Below, piece by piece: positions 31,146-39,157 of a stretch of 56,387 nucleotides of DNA (its first letter is position 1; every line of letters begins with the position of its first letter). The position numbers and the translations under genes were made by a program. Under the pieces are notes generated by a model. It was not told the DNA's origin and ran no database searches. It saw only the letters and a program-made list of their open reading frames with translations. Source of the stretch: Streptomyces scabichelini (GTDB taxonomy: Bacteria > Actinomycetota > Actinomycetes > Streptomycetales > Streptomycetaceae); NCBI RefSeq assembly GCF_011045015.1, contig NZ_JAAKZY010000045.1:1-56387 (forward strand), given 5' to 3'.

Positions 31146-31772
31146 GTGAGGGACTCAGAAAACGATGTGCGTCGCCGTGTGCGCGAGGGGGACCGAGAGG
31201 CGTTCGCCCTGCTGTACGAGCAGTTCGCCCGCGCCGTCTACAACCACGGGCTGCGATTGACGGGCGACTGGTCGACAGCCGAAGAGATCATGTCCGAAAC
31301 GTTCCTGACCGCATGGCGGACCCGCGTGCGGGTGCAGGAGGACGGCGGCTCCCTGCTGCCCTGGCTGCTGGGCATCGCCACCCACAAGGCGGACAACGCC
31401 CGCCGGGGAGTCCGCAGACGGCAGTTGTTCCTGGCGCGTCAGCCGCAGCCACGTGTGGAGGAGGACTTCGCGCCCCGGACGATCGGGCGCATCGACGACG
31501 CACGGTACTTGCGTGCCGTGCAGACCGCGCTGGGACGGCTGCGGCGTCAGGAGCGGGAAGTACTGGCCTTGTGCGTGTGGTCCGGCCTGGACTACCAGCA
31601 GACGGCCGAAGCGCTGGGCATCGCCGTCGGAACCGTACGGTCCCGCCTTTCGCGTGCCCGCAAGAAGCTCGCTCACCTCGCGGAAGAAGACCGGGAACCA
31701 CGCACCGCCCGCGGAGAGATGACAAGTGCGGCCGCGATCGCGGCCCTGCCCGTACGGGAGGAGCTCACATGA
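31146..31772 (+). CDS. ECF-type RNA polymerase sigma factor
   Basis: 208 residues from GTG 31146 (GGAGAG 8 nt upstream; GTG 31140 is too close to it). Region 2 is DREAFALLYEQFARAVYNHG and WSTAEEIMSETFLTAWR; region 4 is ALGRLRRQEREVLALCVWSG then YQQTAEALGIAVGTVRSRLS. The stop overlaps the next start (ATGA). The downstream CU044_5270 protein is the usual companion and likely modulates the sigma factor. The 250 bp upstream (30896-31145) contains no other gene; GGAAC at 31113-31117 could be a -35 for autoregulation but no convincing -10 partner was found. Confidence 0.9.
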   Translation: MRDSENDVRRRVREGDREAFALLYEQFARAVYNHGLRLTGDWSTAEEIMSETFLTAWRTRVRVQEDGGSLLPWLLGIATHKADNARRGVRRRQLFLARQPQPRVEEDFAPRTIGRIDDARYLRAVQTALGRLRRQEREVLALCVWSGLDYQQTAEALGIAVGTVRSRLSRARKKLAHLAEEDREPRTARGEMTSAAAIAALPVREELT

Positions 31773-32830
31773 ACGACGACACCACCGGCACTTCCCCGGA
31801 GCGGCACGGCGACCGCGAGGAGATCGCCCGCCTGCTCCCGGCCCCGGCCGACTGGGACCTTCCGCGCGAGCAGCACCTTCGTCACAGGGACCTTCTGATG
31901 CACCACATCGACCACGACCAGGTCGCCCGTACCCGGCCGGCCCGCCGACTGCTGCGGCCCGCGGTCCTGGCGCCGGCGACCGCTCTGGCCCTGGCCTGCG
32001 CGGTGACCGCGGGGATCGTGCTGACCGGCGGTGACCCGGCGCCCGCCGACACCGCGTCGCACCGTGCGGCCACGGACATGCAGCCCGCCGCCGCGCTCCT
32101 GGACCGGATCTCCGACGCCACGGAGACGCGCGTCGGCCTCACGGTGCGCGACGACCAGTTCGTTTACACCAGGGAGAAGACCCGTGGCGCCGACCTGACC
32201 AGCGGGAAGGCCGTCCTCGGCCCGCTGATGGACCGTGAGGTGTGGGCCGCTCAGGAGCCGGGGCCCCTGCGGAAGCTCGGCCTGGTCCGGGAGGACGGTG
32301 AGACGTTGCCCATCAACGCCGAACTCGGTGACACCGAGGGCACACCCGCCGGTATCAACCGGCCCACCCACCGCTGGCTCAGCTCGCTGCCCACCGACCC
32401 CGGCAAACTGCTGACCTATCTGTACGCCAAGACCCCGCAGGCCGATGGACGGGAACGTGACCAGGCGGTGTTCGAGCAGATCGGATCTTTGCTCGGCGGG
32501 GTGATGCCACCCCGTACGGCCGCCGCCCTCTACCGGGCCGCGGCGAAGATCCCCGGTGTCACCCCGGCCCCTCAGGCCCGCGACGCGATCGGTCGCAAGG
32601 GCCTCGGTATCGCCCGCGACGACACGCGGTACAGCATCCGGACCGAGTGGGTCTTCGACGAGAAGGACTTCGCCTTCCTGGGCTCCCGCAGCTACCTGAC
32701 CAAGGACGCCCCATACGGAAAGGCCGGGACCCTGCTGTCCAGCGCGGCCGAGCTGGAACACGCCGTCGTCGACGAAGCCGGCCGGCAGCCCACCGACGCG
32801 GAGCGGACACAGACCAGGCGCCAAAGCTGA
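31769..32830 (+). CDS. CU044_5270 family membrane protein (putative anti-sigma or sensor)
   Basis: 353 residues, ATG overlapping the sigma factor stop. The cytoplasmic N-terminal part (EEIARLLPAPADWDLPREQH) is followed by one transmembrane helix (AVLAPATALALACAVTAGIV, about residues 70-90) and an extracellular domain with the family pattern ATEVRDDQFVYTREK-like (here RVGLTVRDDQFVYTREKT) and GRKGLGIARDDT. This family is regularly encoded with ECF sigma factors in actinobacteria. No zinc anti-sigma HxxxCxxC motif is seen, so mechanism is open. Confidence 0.8.
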   Translation: MNDDTTGTSPERHGDREEIARLLPAPADWDLPREQHLRHRDLLMHHIDHDQVARTRPARRLLRPAVLAPATALALACAVTAGIVLTGGDPAPADTASHRAATDMQPAAALLDRISDATETRVGLTVRDDQFVYTREKTRGADLTSGKAVLGPLMDREVWAAQEPGPLRKLGLVREDGETLPINAELGDTEGTPAGINRPTHRWLSSLPTDPGKLLTYLYAKTPQADGRERDQAVFEQIGSLLGGVMPPRTAAALYRAAAKIPGVTPAPQARDAIGRKGLGIARDDTRYSIRTEWVFDEKDFAFLGSRSYLTKDAPYGKAGTLLSSAAELEHAVVDEAGRQPTDAERTQTRRQS

Positions 32831-32926
32831 CCGTTGACCACCGGAGGCGGGGCTGCGGCGCAGGCCGCAGTGCCGCCCCAAGGGCGGCCCCGGGGCTCGG
32901 CCGGCGGGCGCTCTGCGCATCCGTGA

Positions 32927-32953
32927 GCCGCCGCAGCGTGATGCTGCGGCGGC
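32927..32953 (+). terminator. Terminator hairpin after the sigma operon
   Basis: GCCGCCGCAGC-gtgat-GCTGCGGCGGC, 11-bp perfect arms, between the sigma operon and the convergent VOC gene; it can serve both strands. Confidence 0.75.
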
Positions 32954-32989
32954 CTCGTTCGTCGGACCCGTCACATCGGAATGACTCGG

Positions 32990-33433
32990 CTAGGACGCGC
33001 CGAAGTCCGGAATGGTGAGCGACCCGTCCTCGGCGAGCGGGAATCCGGGGTTGTGCGCGATCTCCCAGGCGTGGCCGTCCGGGTCGACGAAGGCTCCGGA
33101 GTAGAAGCCGACGGCATTGGTGGCCGCGGGCTTGGTGATGGTTGCTCCGGCCCGTTCCGCCGCCGCCAGCAGGTCGTCGACCTCGGCATCGGAGCGGACG
33201 TTGTGCGCCAGGGCGATCCCGCCGAAGCCGGCTGCCGCTCCGTCCGTCAGCCCGCAGTCCCGCGCGAGCTTGTCGCGGCCCCACAGGACCAGGGCCAGAC
33301 CGCCCGCCTGGAAGAAGACGGTCTCTTCGACCTCTTGCCCCCGCCAGCCCAGGGCTTCATAGAAGGCCCGGGAGCGCGCCACATCAGAAACTCCCAGCGT
33401 GACCAGACTGATGCGCTGTTCCATACGAGCCAT
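32990..33433 (-). CDS. VOC (glyoxalase/bleomycin resistance fold) family protein
   Basis: 147 residues with two beta-alpha-beta-beta-beta modules: ISLVTLGVSDVARSRAFYEA and ALVLWGRDK, then FSGAFVDPDGHAWEIAHNPG-like end (GAFVDPDGHAWEIAHN). The Glu and His positions expected for metal binding are partly present. Function may be isomerase, dioxygenase or sequestering; not determinable. The start has no ribosome site; TAACGT lies 6 nt before the ATG on the minus strand (33440-33445), indicating leaderless transcription. Confidence 0.88.
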   Translation of the reverse strand: MARMEQRISLVTLGVSDVARSRAFYEALGWRGQEVEETVFFQAGGLALVLWGRDKLARDCGLTDGAAAGFGGIALAHNVRSDAEVDDLLAAAERAGATITKPAATNAVGFYSGAFVDPDGHAWEIAHNPGFPLAEDGSLTIPDFGAS

Positions 33434-33532
33434 GCAACGACGTTAACGCAGCCTGCGGGGCGATTCAGAGACTTGCCTCCCGGACCCTCCCGGACCCTCC
33501 CGGGCCCTCTCGGACACACCAAGCCCCGCCTG

Positions 33533-33554
33533 TTCGACATTTCGAAAGTTTCGG
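33533..33554. promoter_or_regulatory. Operator cluster TTCGACATTTCGAA / CGAAAGTTTCG
   Basis: TTCGACATTTCGAA (33533-33546) overlaps the perfect palindrome CGAAA-g-TTTCG (33543-33553). The first resembles the site at 15253 upstream of the arabinofuranosidase gene. About 165 bp before the LacI start; likely autoregulatory. Confidence 0.5.
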
Positions 33555-33613
33555 TTCTCAGGGATTCCCACTGAACACCGCCCCTTCCACGAAGAGTTCC
33601 GACGGCCTTAATG

Positions 33614-33629
33614 TAGGAAGCGCTTTCTA
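33614..33629. promoter_or_regulatory. LacI-type operator TAGGAAGCGCTTTCTA
   Basis: A 16-bp palindrome with one mismatch and a central GC, as for LacI/GalR operators, 89 bp upstream of the LacI start. A possible -10 TAATGT (33609-33614) touches it. Related copy at 10649. Confidence 0.6.
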
Positions 33630-33668
33630 AGCGGTCGACGCCCTCCCGCGTGCCAGACCGTGGTGATT

Positions 33669-33680
33669 CGAAAACTTTCG
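33669..33680. promoter_or_regulatory. Operator-like palindrome CGAAAACTTTCG
   Basis: CGAAA-ac-TTTCG, 37 bp before the LacI start; another member of the CGAAA/TTTCG set around this gene. Confidence 0.45.
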
Positions 33681-33717
33681 CTGGCCCTCGGGACGGGGCC
33701 GGAGAGGTGGGGCTTCC

Positions 33718-34779
33718 ATGGTGCGTACCGGGAGCGTGGCCGGGCCGACACTCGCGGTCGTCGCCCGCGAGGCCGGCGTGTCCGTGCCGACGGCGTCGAA
33801 GGTGGTCAACGGCCGGGAGGACGTGGCGCCGGAGACCCGCCGCCGGGTCACCGAGGCGCTCGACCGCCTTGGTTACGTACGCAGACCGCGGTTCGACGCG
33901 GCGAAGTCGCCGGGCCTTGTCGATCTCGTCGTGCACTCGCTGGACTCCTCCTGGTCGGGCGCGGTCCTGCACGGCGTGGAGGAGGCGGCGCACGATGCGG
34001 GCCTGGAGGTGGTGGTGTCTGCGGGTCTGACCCGGACGCGCGGCGGCCGCCCCGAGCGCGGCTGGCTGGACAAGCTCTCCACACGCGGCTCCGCCGGAGT
34101 GCTGTTCAACCTGGCGGAGCTGACCCAGTCCCAGTACGCCTGGCTGGACCAGCACCGCATCCCGTTCGTCCTGATCGACCCGGTGATCGATCCGCCGCCC
34201 GGCGTTGTCTCGGTGGGCGCCGCCAACTGGCAGGGCGGCGTGACGGCCACCGAGCACCTGCTCGCCCTCGGCCACGAGCGGATCGCGGTCATCGCCGGAT
34301 ACCGGCGCAAGATGTGCAGCAGCGCCCGTGTCGCCGGTTACCGCTCGGCGCTCGCGGCGGCCGGCATCCGCCACCGTCCCGAGTACGTCCGTTACGCCGG
34401 CTTCAACGAGATCACCGCCCACCGCCGCATGCTGGAACTCCTCGACCTCCCCGAGCCGCCCACAGCCGTCTTCGTCTGCTCGGACAAGATGGCCCTCGGC
34501 AGCTACCGGGCCCTGGCCGAACGGAAGTTGAGCGTCCCCGACGACATGAGCGTGGTCGGCTTCGACGATCTGCCCGAGGCCCACTGGGCCGCACCCCCGC
34601 TGACCACGATCCGCCAGCCCCTGTCGGAGATGGCCGCGACCGCGCTGCGCCTGCTGGTCCGGATCATGGCGGGCGAGCGGCCGGAGGGCACACGGACGGA
34701 GCTGTCCACCCGGCTGGTGGTGCGGGAGAGCACGGGGAAACCACCGGGGTCCGCCTTAGGGCTCCCGGGGTCCGACTGA
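33718..34779 (+). CDS. LacI/GalR family transcriptional regulator
   Basis: 353 residues. The N-terminal headpiece is LAVVAREAGVSVPTASKVVN then VAPETRRRVTEALDRLGYV with the hinge helix. The sugar-binding domain runs from about residue 65 (LVDLVVHSLDSSWSG) to VVGFDDLPEAHWAAPPLTTI, where FDDxPxA is typical. Family members sense sugars or glycosides and repress catabolic genes. Three operator-like palindromes lie in its own upstream region, and related sites lie before the acetylesterase, the arabinofuranosidase/beta-helix region and the ThuA-like gene. GGAGAGGTGGGG precedes the ATG. Its last codons fall in a tandem repeat. Confidence 0.93.
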   Translation: MVRTGSVAGPTLAVVAREAGVSVPTASKVVNGREDVAPETRRRVTEALDRLGYVRRPRFDAAKSPGLVDLVVHSLDSSWSGAVLHGVEEAAHDAGLEVVVSAGLTRTRGGRPERGWLDKLSTRGSAGVLFNLAELTQSQYAWLDQHRIPFVLIDPVIDPPPGVVSVGAANWQGGVTATEHLLALGHERIAVIAGYRRKMCSSARVAGYRSALAAAGIRHRPEYVRYAGFNEITAHRRMLELLDLPEPPTAVFVCSDKMALGSYRALAERKLSVPDDMSVVGFDDLPEAHWAAPPLTTIRQPLSEMAATALRLLVRIMAGERPEGTRTELSTRLVVRESTGKPPGSALGLPGSD

Positions 34780-34840
34780 GGGTTCCCGGGGACTCCCGGG
34801 GTCCGTCTGAGGGCTTCCGGCGTCCGTCTGAGGGCTGAAG
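34745..34840. repeat. Tandem repeat of CCGGGGTCCGTCTGAGGGCT units
   Basis: Four to five degenerate copies of a roughly 21-nt unit span the last codons of the LacI gene and the gap to the convergent ThuA-like gene. Confidence 0.6.
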
Positions 34841-34843
34841 GAC

Positions 34844-35515
34844 CTACGCCAGCCCCGCCGCCCACCTGATGCCGCCGAGCAGATGCGCCCGGAAATCCGG
34901 GTCCTCGTACGCCTCCGAGGCATGCCCGAGCGCGGTGTAGAAGACCCGCCCGGCCCCCTGCTCCCGGCACCACACCAGCGGATGGTCGTCGCCCATCGCG
35001 CCTCCGTCGTACGAGGACTCGTCGGCCGAGGCGAGCACCCGCACCGATCCCCGCGGGTTCGACCGGAAGTCGTACCACTCGTCGGTGAACTCCCAGGCGG
35101 CGGGCAGGTGTCGGGTCGCCGGGTGCTCGCGGTCCTCGACGAGGAGCTTGCCCGGCTGGTGGTCGGGATGGCGGGCGAAGCGGGCGCCGAGCAGTTCGCC
35201 GTAGTACGGCCAGTCGTACTCGGTGCAGGCCGCCGCGTGCACCCCGACGAAGCCGCCGCCCGCCTCGACGTACGCGGCGAGGTACTCACGTCCCGCGGGC
35301 CACAGGACGTCACCGCTGGTGGAGAGGAAGACGACAGCCGCGTACGGGCCGAGGGGCGCGTCGAAGAAGCCGGGGTCCTCCGTGGCGTACACCGTGAAGC
35401 CGTGCGCGGCGCCGAGGGAGCGTACGGCCGCGATGCCGTCCGGGATCGACTCGTGCCGGTAGGCCGTGGTGCGGGTGTAGAGGAGTACGCGGGGCTCGAG
35501 GTGCGCTGCTGCCAT
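34844..35515 (-). CDS. ThuA-like (glutamine amidotransferase-fold) protein
   Basis: 223 residues. VLLYTRTTAYRHESIPDGIA at the N terminus, AAVVFLSTSGDVLWP, GGGFVGVHAAACTEYDWPYY and HPLVWCREQGAGRVFYTALGH are hallmark blocks of ThuA, a protein of trehalose/sucrose utilisation whose fold resembles class I glutamine amidotransferases. A Cys (AACTEYDW) occupies the nucleophile area. It converges on the LacI gene and has a perfect CCGAAA-a-TTTCGG palindrome 51 bp upstream, so it may belong to that regulator's set. TAAAGT lies 8 nt before the ATG, suggesting a very short leader. Confidence 0.85.
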   Translation of the reverse strand: MAAAHLEPRVLLYTRTTAYRHESIPDGIAAVRSLGAAHGFTVYATEDPGFFDAPLGPYAAVVFLSTSGDVLWPAGREYLAAYVEAGGGFVGVHAAACTEYDWPYYGELLGARFARHPDHQPGKLLVEDREHPATRHLPAAWEFTDEWYDFRSNPRGSVRVLASADESSYDGGAMGDDHPLVWCREQGAGRVFYTALGHASEAYEDPDFRAHLLGGIRWAAGLA

Positions 35516-35565
35516 GGCATCCGACTTTATGTGCCGAGCGGGGCGGGCCCCAGCGAGGCAAGGGG

Positions 35566-35578
35566 CCGAAAATTTCGG
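35566..35578. promoter_or_regulatory. Operator-like palindrome CCGAAAATTTCGG
   Basis: Perfect 6-1-6 palindrome, 51 bp upstream of the ThuA-like start and just upstream of the inferred -10. Same CGAAA-N-TTTCG core as the sites before the LacI gene. Confidence 0.5.
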
Positions 35579-35611
35579 ATCAGCGGCTCGTGAGAACCGG
35601 TGGCCCTCGGC

Positions 35612-36178
35612 TCAGCCCGTCGCGCCCACCTCGTTGTTCGGCGCCCCGTCGCCGACCGGTGGCAGGTCTCCGCGTTCGACCGGCTCGGTGGCGGTGGCCG
35701 ACGGGGCCGGCGGAAGGAGAACCTCCAGTTCTGCCGCGTTCGGGCGGCGGACGGACTGGGCGGCCGCACGCAGGACGTCGCGGCCGATCGCGCTCGGTGC
35801 GCCGCTGAGCCGGACGACATGCCCCTTCCCGGTTACGGCGTACTCATGGGCTCCGGTGGTGCTGCGATACCAGAGATCGCCGTCCCGCTCGCATGCGACT
35901 GGCTCGCCCGCGATGTCGCCGGGTTGCTGATCCGGACAGGTCGCGGCGGTGATGGTGCCGCGGTCCACAGTGAGCTGGAGCTGCGCGCCGGTCTTCGACC
36001 CCACGTACACGCTGGAGAAACCGTCGCCCCCGTACACCCCCACCGACCGCTCGGCCGGCGTGAAGTCGGGAGCCACGGTGACGTACACATGCTCCGGCGC
36101 GACGCTCAACGCCCTTGCGCGGGTGGCGAGTGCGGCAGGGCGCGCACGGTACGGATCATGCACGTCATCCTGCCGCAC
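35612..36178 (-). CDS. Hypothetical protein
   Basis: 188 residues from GTG 36178, which has GAGGGG 7-10 nt upstream. Not recognised. It has no signal peptide or transmembrane helix; the middle is beta-rich (HVYVTVAPDFTPAERSVGVY, QLQLTVDRGTITAATCPD) with two Cys (TCPD, VACER), and the end is a Pro/Ala/Glu-rich tail. The gene lies 26 bp after the DUF4389 gene on the same strand and is probably co-transcribed with it, which hints at a membrane-associated role. Confidence 0.6.
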   Translation of the reverse strand: MRQDDVHDPYRARPAALATRARALSVAPEHVYVTVAPDFTPAERSVGVYGGDGFSSVYVGSKTGAQLQLTVDRGTITAATCPDQQPGDIAGEPVACERDGDLWYRSTTGAHEYAVTGKGHVVRLSGAPSAIGRDVLRAAAQSVRRPNAAELEVLLPPAPSATATEPVERGDLPPVGDGAPNNEVGATG

Positions 36179-36204
36179 AGATGTTCCCCTCGTCCTTCAA
36201 AGAC

Positions 36205-36870
36205 TCACGGTTCACGCGGCCCCTGATCCAGGCGGTACGGCGGATAGACGTCCGTCAGCAGCGTCGCGTACGCCACCACCCGCATCACCCAGCGGTGCAG
36301 CCCCACGTTGAGGTCGTACATGCCGCGCGGATAGCGGCCGGTGAACAGCAGCGCGACGCCCGCGTAGAAGGTCAGCAGGCCCACGAGGCCGCCCGCGAGG
36401 CCGCCGCCGCCCGCGAAGACGGCGACCACGAACACCTGTGGCAGCACCAGGAGCCACCACTTGACGAGAACGAGGCCGCGGGAGAGCTGTTCGGGATGGG
36501 TGATCTCCAGGTGGGCCGGATAGTCGGGCACGTCCGCCAGCGTGAAGGGCGGGTAGCGGTCCGTGCCGAGGGTTCCGTACGCGTAGTACGACACCCGCCA
36601 ACTCCAGCGCAGCACCCCGACGTTGAAGTCGAACAGGGCGCGCGGATAGCCACCGGTGATCAGGATCGCGAAGAAGGCGATCACGGTGACGACCAGGAAG
36701 GCGATCCAGAGGAAGGCGAGGACGACGTAGTGCGGGATCGCCAGCAGCCACTTCACCAGCCATAACCAGCGGGACGGGCCGGCGTCGTACACCGTTTCCA
36801 GGGTGACCGGACTCTTCAGGGTGACCGCACTCTTCGGGCGGTCCCCGAGCGCGGTGGTCACGTCGGACAT
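36205..36870 (-). CDS. DUF4389 membrane protein
   Basis: 221 residues from ATG 36870, placed 10 nt after GGGGGGAG; ATG 36879 would be too close to that site. The DUF4389 pattern occurs twice: RWLWLVKWLLAIPHYVVLAF with ITGGYPRALFDFNVGVLRW, then LVLVKWWLLVLPQVFVVAVF with FTGRYPRGMYDLNVGLHRW. About four transmembrane helices are expected, with an internal duplication. Function is unknown. The divergent gene across 160 bp is a VOC protein. Confidence 0.88.
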   Translation of the reverse strand: MSDVTTALGDRPKSAVTLKSPVTLETVYDAGPSRWLWLVKWLLAIPHYVVLAFLWIAFLVVTVIAFFAILITGGYPRALFDFNVGVLRWSWRVSYYAYGTLGTDRYPPFTLADVPDYPAHLEITHPEQLSRGLVLVKWWLLVLPQVFVVAVFAGGGGLAGGLVGLLTFYAGVALLFTGRYPRGMYDLNVGLHRWVMRVVAYATLLTDVYPPYRLDQGPREP

Positions 36871-37032
36871 GCCGTTCATCTCCCCCCAGGGGCGGAACAG
36901 ATCCGCCCGCTTTCGCCCACATACGGGCTTTCTATCCGTGTACAGGTGGGTGGAGGGCCGTGCAAGGTTCTGGACCAGGACACGTCCGATTCCTACAAGA
37001 CCGTGCGCCAACGGCCTTCCTACGGTGGTCGC

Positions 37033-37431
37033 ATGACTCCACGATTCGACCTCATCGGCATCGTCGTCTCCGACCTGTCCGCATCGCTCGCCTTCTACCG
37101 CCGCCTCGGCCTCGTCTTCCCGGAGGGCGCCGAGGAGCAGCCGCACGTCGAGGCCCAGTTGCCCGGCGGGCTGCGCTTCGCGCTCGACACCGAGGAGAGC
37201 GTCCGCGCGTTCCACGCCGACTGGCAGCCGCCGGCGGGCGGCGGCCGGATCGGGCTGGCCTTCCTGTGCGACAGCCCGGCCGACGTCGACACCACGTACG
37301 ACGACCTGGTGAACGCCGGCTACCGGACGGAACTCAAGCCGTGGGACGCCCCCTGGGGCATGCGGTACGCCATCGTGCACGACCCGGACGGCAACGGCGT
37401 GGACCTGTTCGCCCGGCTAGCGTCCGAGTAG
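37033..37431 (+). CDS. VOC family protein
   Basis: 132 residues: FDLIGIVVSDLSASLAFYRR opens the first module and MRYAIVHDPDGNGVDLFA closes the second, as in glyoxalase/bleomycin-resistance proteins. It starts leaderless: TACGGT (37021-37026) lies 6 nt before the ATG and no purine-rich site is present. Its last 15 bp overlap the convergent AraC gene. Substrate unknown. Confidence 0.9.
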   Translation: MTPRFDLIGIVVSDLSASLAFYRRLGLVFPEGAEEQPHVEAQLPGGLRFALDTEESVRAFHADWQPPAGGGRIGLAFLCDSPADVDTTYDDLVNAGYRTELKPWDAPWGMRYAIVHDPDGNGVDLFARLASE

Positions 37432-38121
37432 CTCACCCAGGGGCGCGCCCGCCAAGTCCCGTACGTCGCGGGCGAGATGGGCCTGGTCGGCGAAGCCGGC
37501 GCGGGCCGCGGTGTCCGCCAGGGGGACTCCGTCCCGGGCGAGGGTGAGCGCGCGTTGCAGGCGCAGTACCCGGGCCAGCGTCTTGGGGCCGTAGCCGAAC
37601 GCGGACAGGGAACGGCGGTGCAGTTGCCGTTCGCTCCAGCCCAGCGCGCCCGCGGTCAGGGCGACGGAGTAGCCCGCGGACACGGCCGTCACGATCTCCC
37701 GCAGCCGTGGATCGGGCGGCTCGGCGTCGGCCGCGCGGCCAAGGGCCACCGCTTCGAGCGCGGCGGCGGGATCGTCCGCCGAGTCGACCCGCTCGGTCAG
37801 CCGCCGCACCTCCCCGGAGGGCCACAGGTTCGCCAGGTCCACGCGCTGGTCGCGCAGTTCATGGGCCGGTACGCCGAGATAGGCGGGCGCGGTGCCGGGG
37901 AAGAACCGGACGCCCGCATAGCGGACGGCCACGGGTTCCTGCCCTCCGTGCGCGTGTGTGTCGGGTCCCGCGACGAAGAGCCGGCCCTCCGTCCACAGCA
38001 GGTCCATGCAGCCGTCGGGCAGCACCGGTGCGGCGTCACCCGGCGCTGTGGTGCGGGTCCACACGACCGCACCCGGCAGCCGGGACGCCCACTCGGCGTA
38101 CCGGGACCGCTCTGCGTGCAC
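37417..38121 (-). CDS. AraC family transcriptional regulator
   Basis: 234 residues from GTG 38121. The N-terminal part (PVLPDGCMDLLWTEGRLFVA, GVRFFPGTAPAYLGVPAHEL) is the DUF6597 sensor domain common in actinobacterial AraC proteins. The C-terminal double helix-turn-helix includes LGWSERQLHRRSLSAFGYGP and ARAGFADQAHLARDVRDLAG. The gene follows another AraC gene with a 10-bp gap and converges on the VOC gene with a 15-bp overlap. Its neighbours (VOC, NmrA) are possible targets. Confidence 0.9.
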   Translation of the reverse strand: MHAERSRYAEWASRLPGAVVWTRTTAPGDAAPVLPDGCMDLLWTEGRLFVAGPDTHAHGGQEPVAVRYAGVRFFPGTAPAYLGVPAHELRDQRVDLANLWPSGEVRRLTERVDSADDPAAALEAVALGRAADAEPPDPRLREIVTAVSAGYSVALTAGALGWSERQLHRRSLSAFGYGPKTLARVLRLQRALTLARDGVPLADTAARAGFADQAHLARDVRDLAGAPLGELLGR

Positions 38122-38131
38122 CTACAAAAGG

Positions 38132-39076
38132 TTACGCGCGCAGCCCGGCCCGGGTCCGGTGTTCCTGCGGGCTGACCCCGTACACCCGCTTGAAGGCGCT
38201 GGACAGGGCGAACGCGCTGCCGTAGCCGATCTGGCGGGCGATCGCGCCGATGGTCTCGTCGGTGTCCCGCAGCCGGTCCGCGGCGAGGGCGAGGCGCCAG
38301 CCGGTCAGATACGTCATCGGGGGCTCGCCCACGAGCTCGCTGAAGCGGCGGGCGAGCGCGGCCCGGGAGACGCCCGCCTTCACGGCGAGCGAGGCGACCG
38401 TCCAGGGATGCGCCGGATCGTCCTGGAGGAGGCGCAGCACCCGGCCCACGACGGGGTCCGCGAGAGCCTGGTACCAGGCCGGCGCCTCGGCCTCCGGGCG
38501 CGAGAACCAGACCCGTAGCGCGGCGATGACCAGCAGGTCGAGCAGCCGGTCGAGGACGACCTCCTGGCCGGGCTCGTCGCGCACGATCTCCTCGAGGATC
38601 AGCGGGGTGAGCGGGCACTCCCACTCGTCGGAGGTCAGGCTGAGCAGGGGTGGCAGGGCGTCGAGCAGCCGCCCGCTGATCTCGCCCTGCATGGTGTACG
38701 TCCCGATCAGGATGACCGTGGAGCCGTCGAGCCGGTCGCCCCAGGTGCGGACGCCGAGGTCCATGACCCCGTTCAGGGAGCGGCCGTCGGGATAGAAGCA
38801 CTCGGCGCCCGGCAGGATCAGCGCCTGCGGCACGGTCGAGGGGTCGTCGGCGCAGGTGTACGGGTCCGGGCCGCGCGCGATGGCCAGGTCACCGGCCCTC
38901 AGCCGCAGCCGCTCCCCCTTGTCCGGCGTGATCCAGGCGTCGCCGCGGACCATGAGCATCACCGTGAGCGGGGCCCGGTCCTCGATTCGTAGGCACCACG
39001 GTGGATCGAAACACGCTCGGATCATGAAGGCGCCGCGCGCGCGTGGGCCCTCCAGAAGACCTGCGAGTGCGTCCAT
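38132..39076 (-). CDS. AraC family regulator with cupin-type sensor
   Basis: 314 residues. The N terminus (CFDPPWCLRIEDRAPLTVML, RLRAGDLAIARGPDPY) is a cupin_6 domain, usually binding small ligands; the C terminus has VASLAVKAGVSRAALARRFS and IARQIGYGSAFALSSAFKRV, a complete AraC DNA-binding domain. It is divergent from the NmrA-like gene across 81 bp, a frequent pairing in which the regulator controls the oxidoreductase. TACTCT lies 6 nt before the ATG, so translation is probably leaderless. Confidence 0.92.
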   Translation of the reverse strand: MDALAGLLEGPRARGAFMIRACFDPPWCLRIEDRAPLTVMLMVRGDAWITPDKGERLRLRAGDLAIARGPDPYTCADDPSTVPQALILPGAECFYPDGRSLNGVMDLGVRTWGDRLDGSTVILIGTYTMQGEISGRLLDALPPLLSLTSDEWECPLTPLILEEIVRDEPGQEVVLDRLLDLLVIAALRVWFSRPEAEAPAWYQALADPVVGRVLRLLQDDPAHPWTVASLAVKAGVSRAALARRFSELVGEPPMTYLTGWRLALAADRLRDTDETIGAIARQIGYGSAFALSSAFKRVYGVSPQEHRTRAGLRA

Positions 39077-39157
39077 GACCTCAGAGTAGACGCGCGCTTA
39101 TAGGAACGAGAGGTTCAGCGATGTTCCCTTTTCGCGCAGGGCAGTTCACTGGATTTC

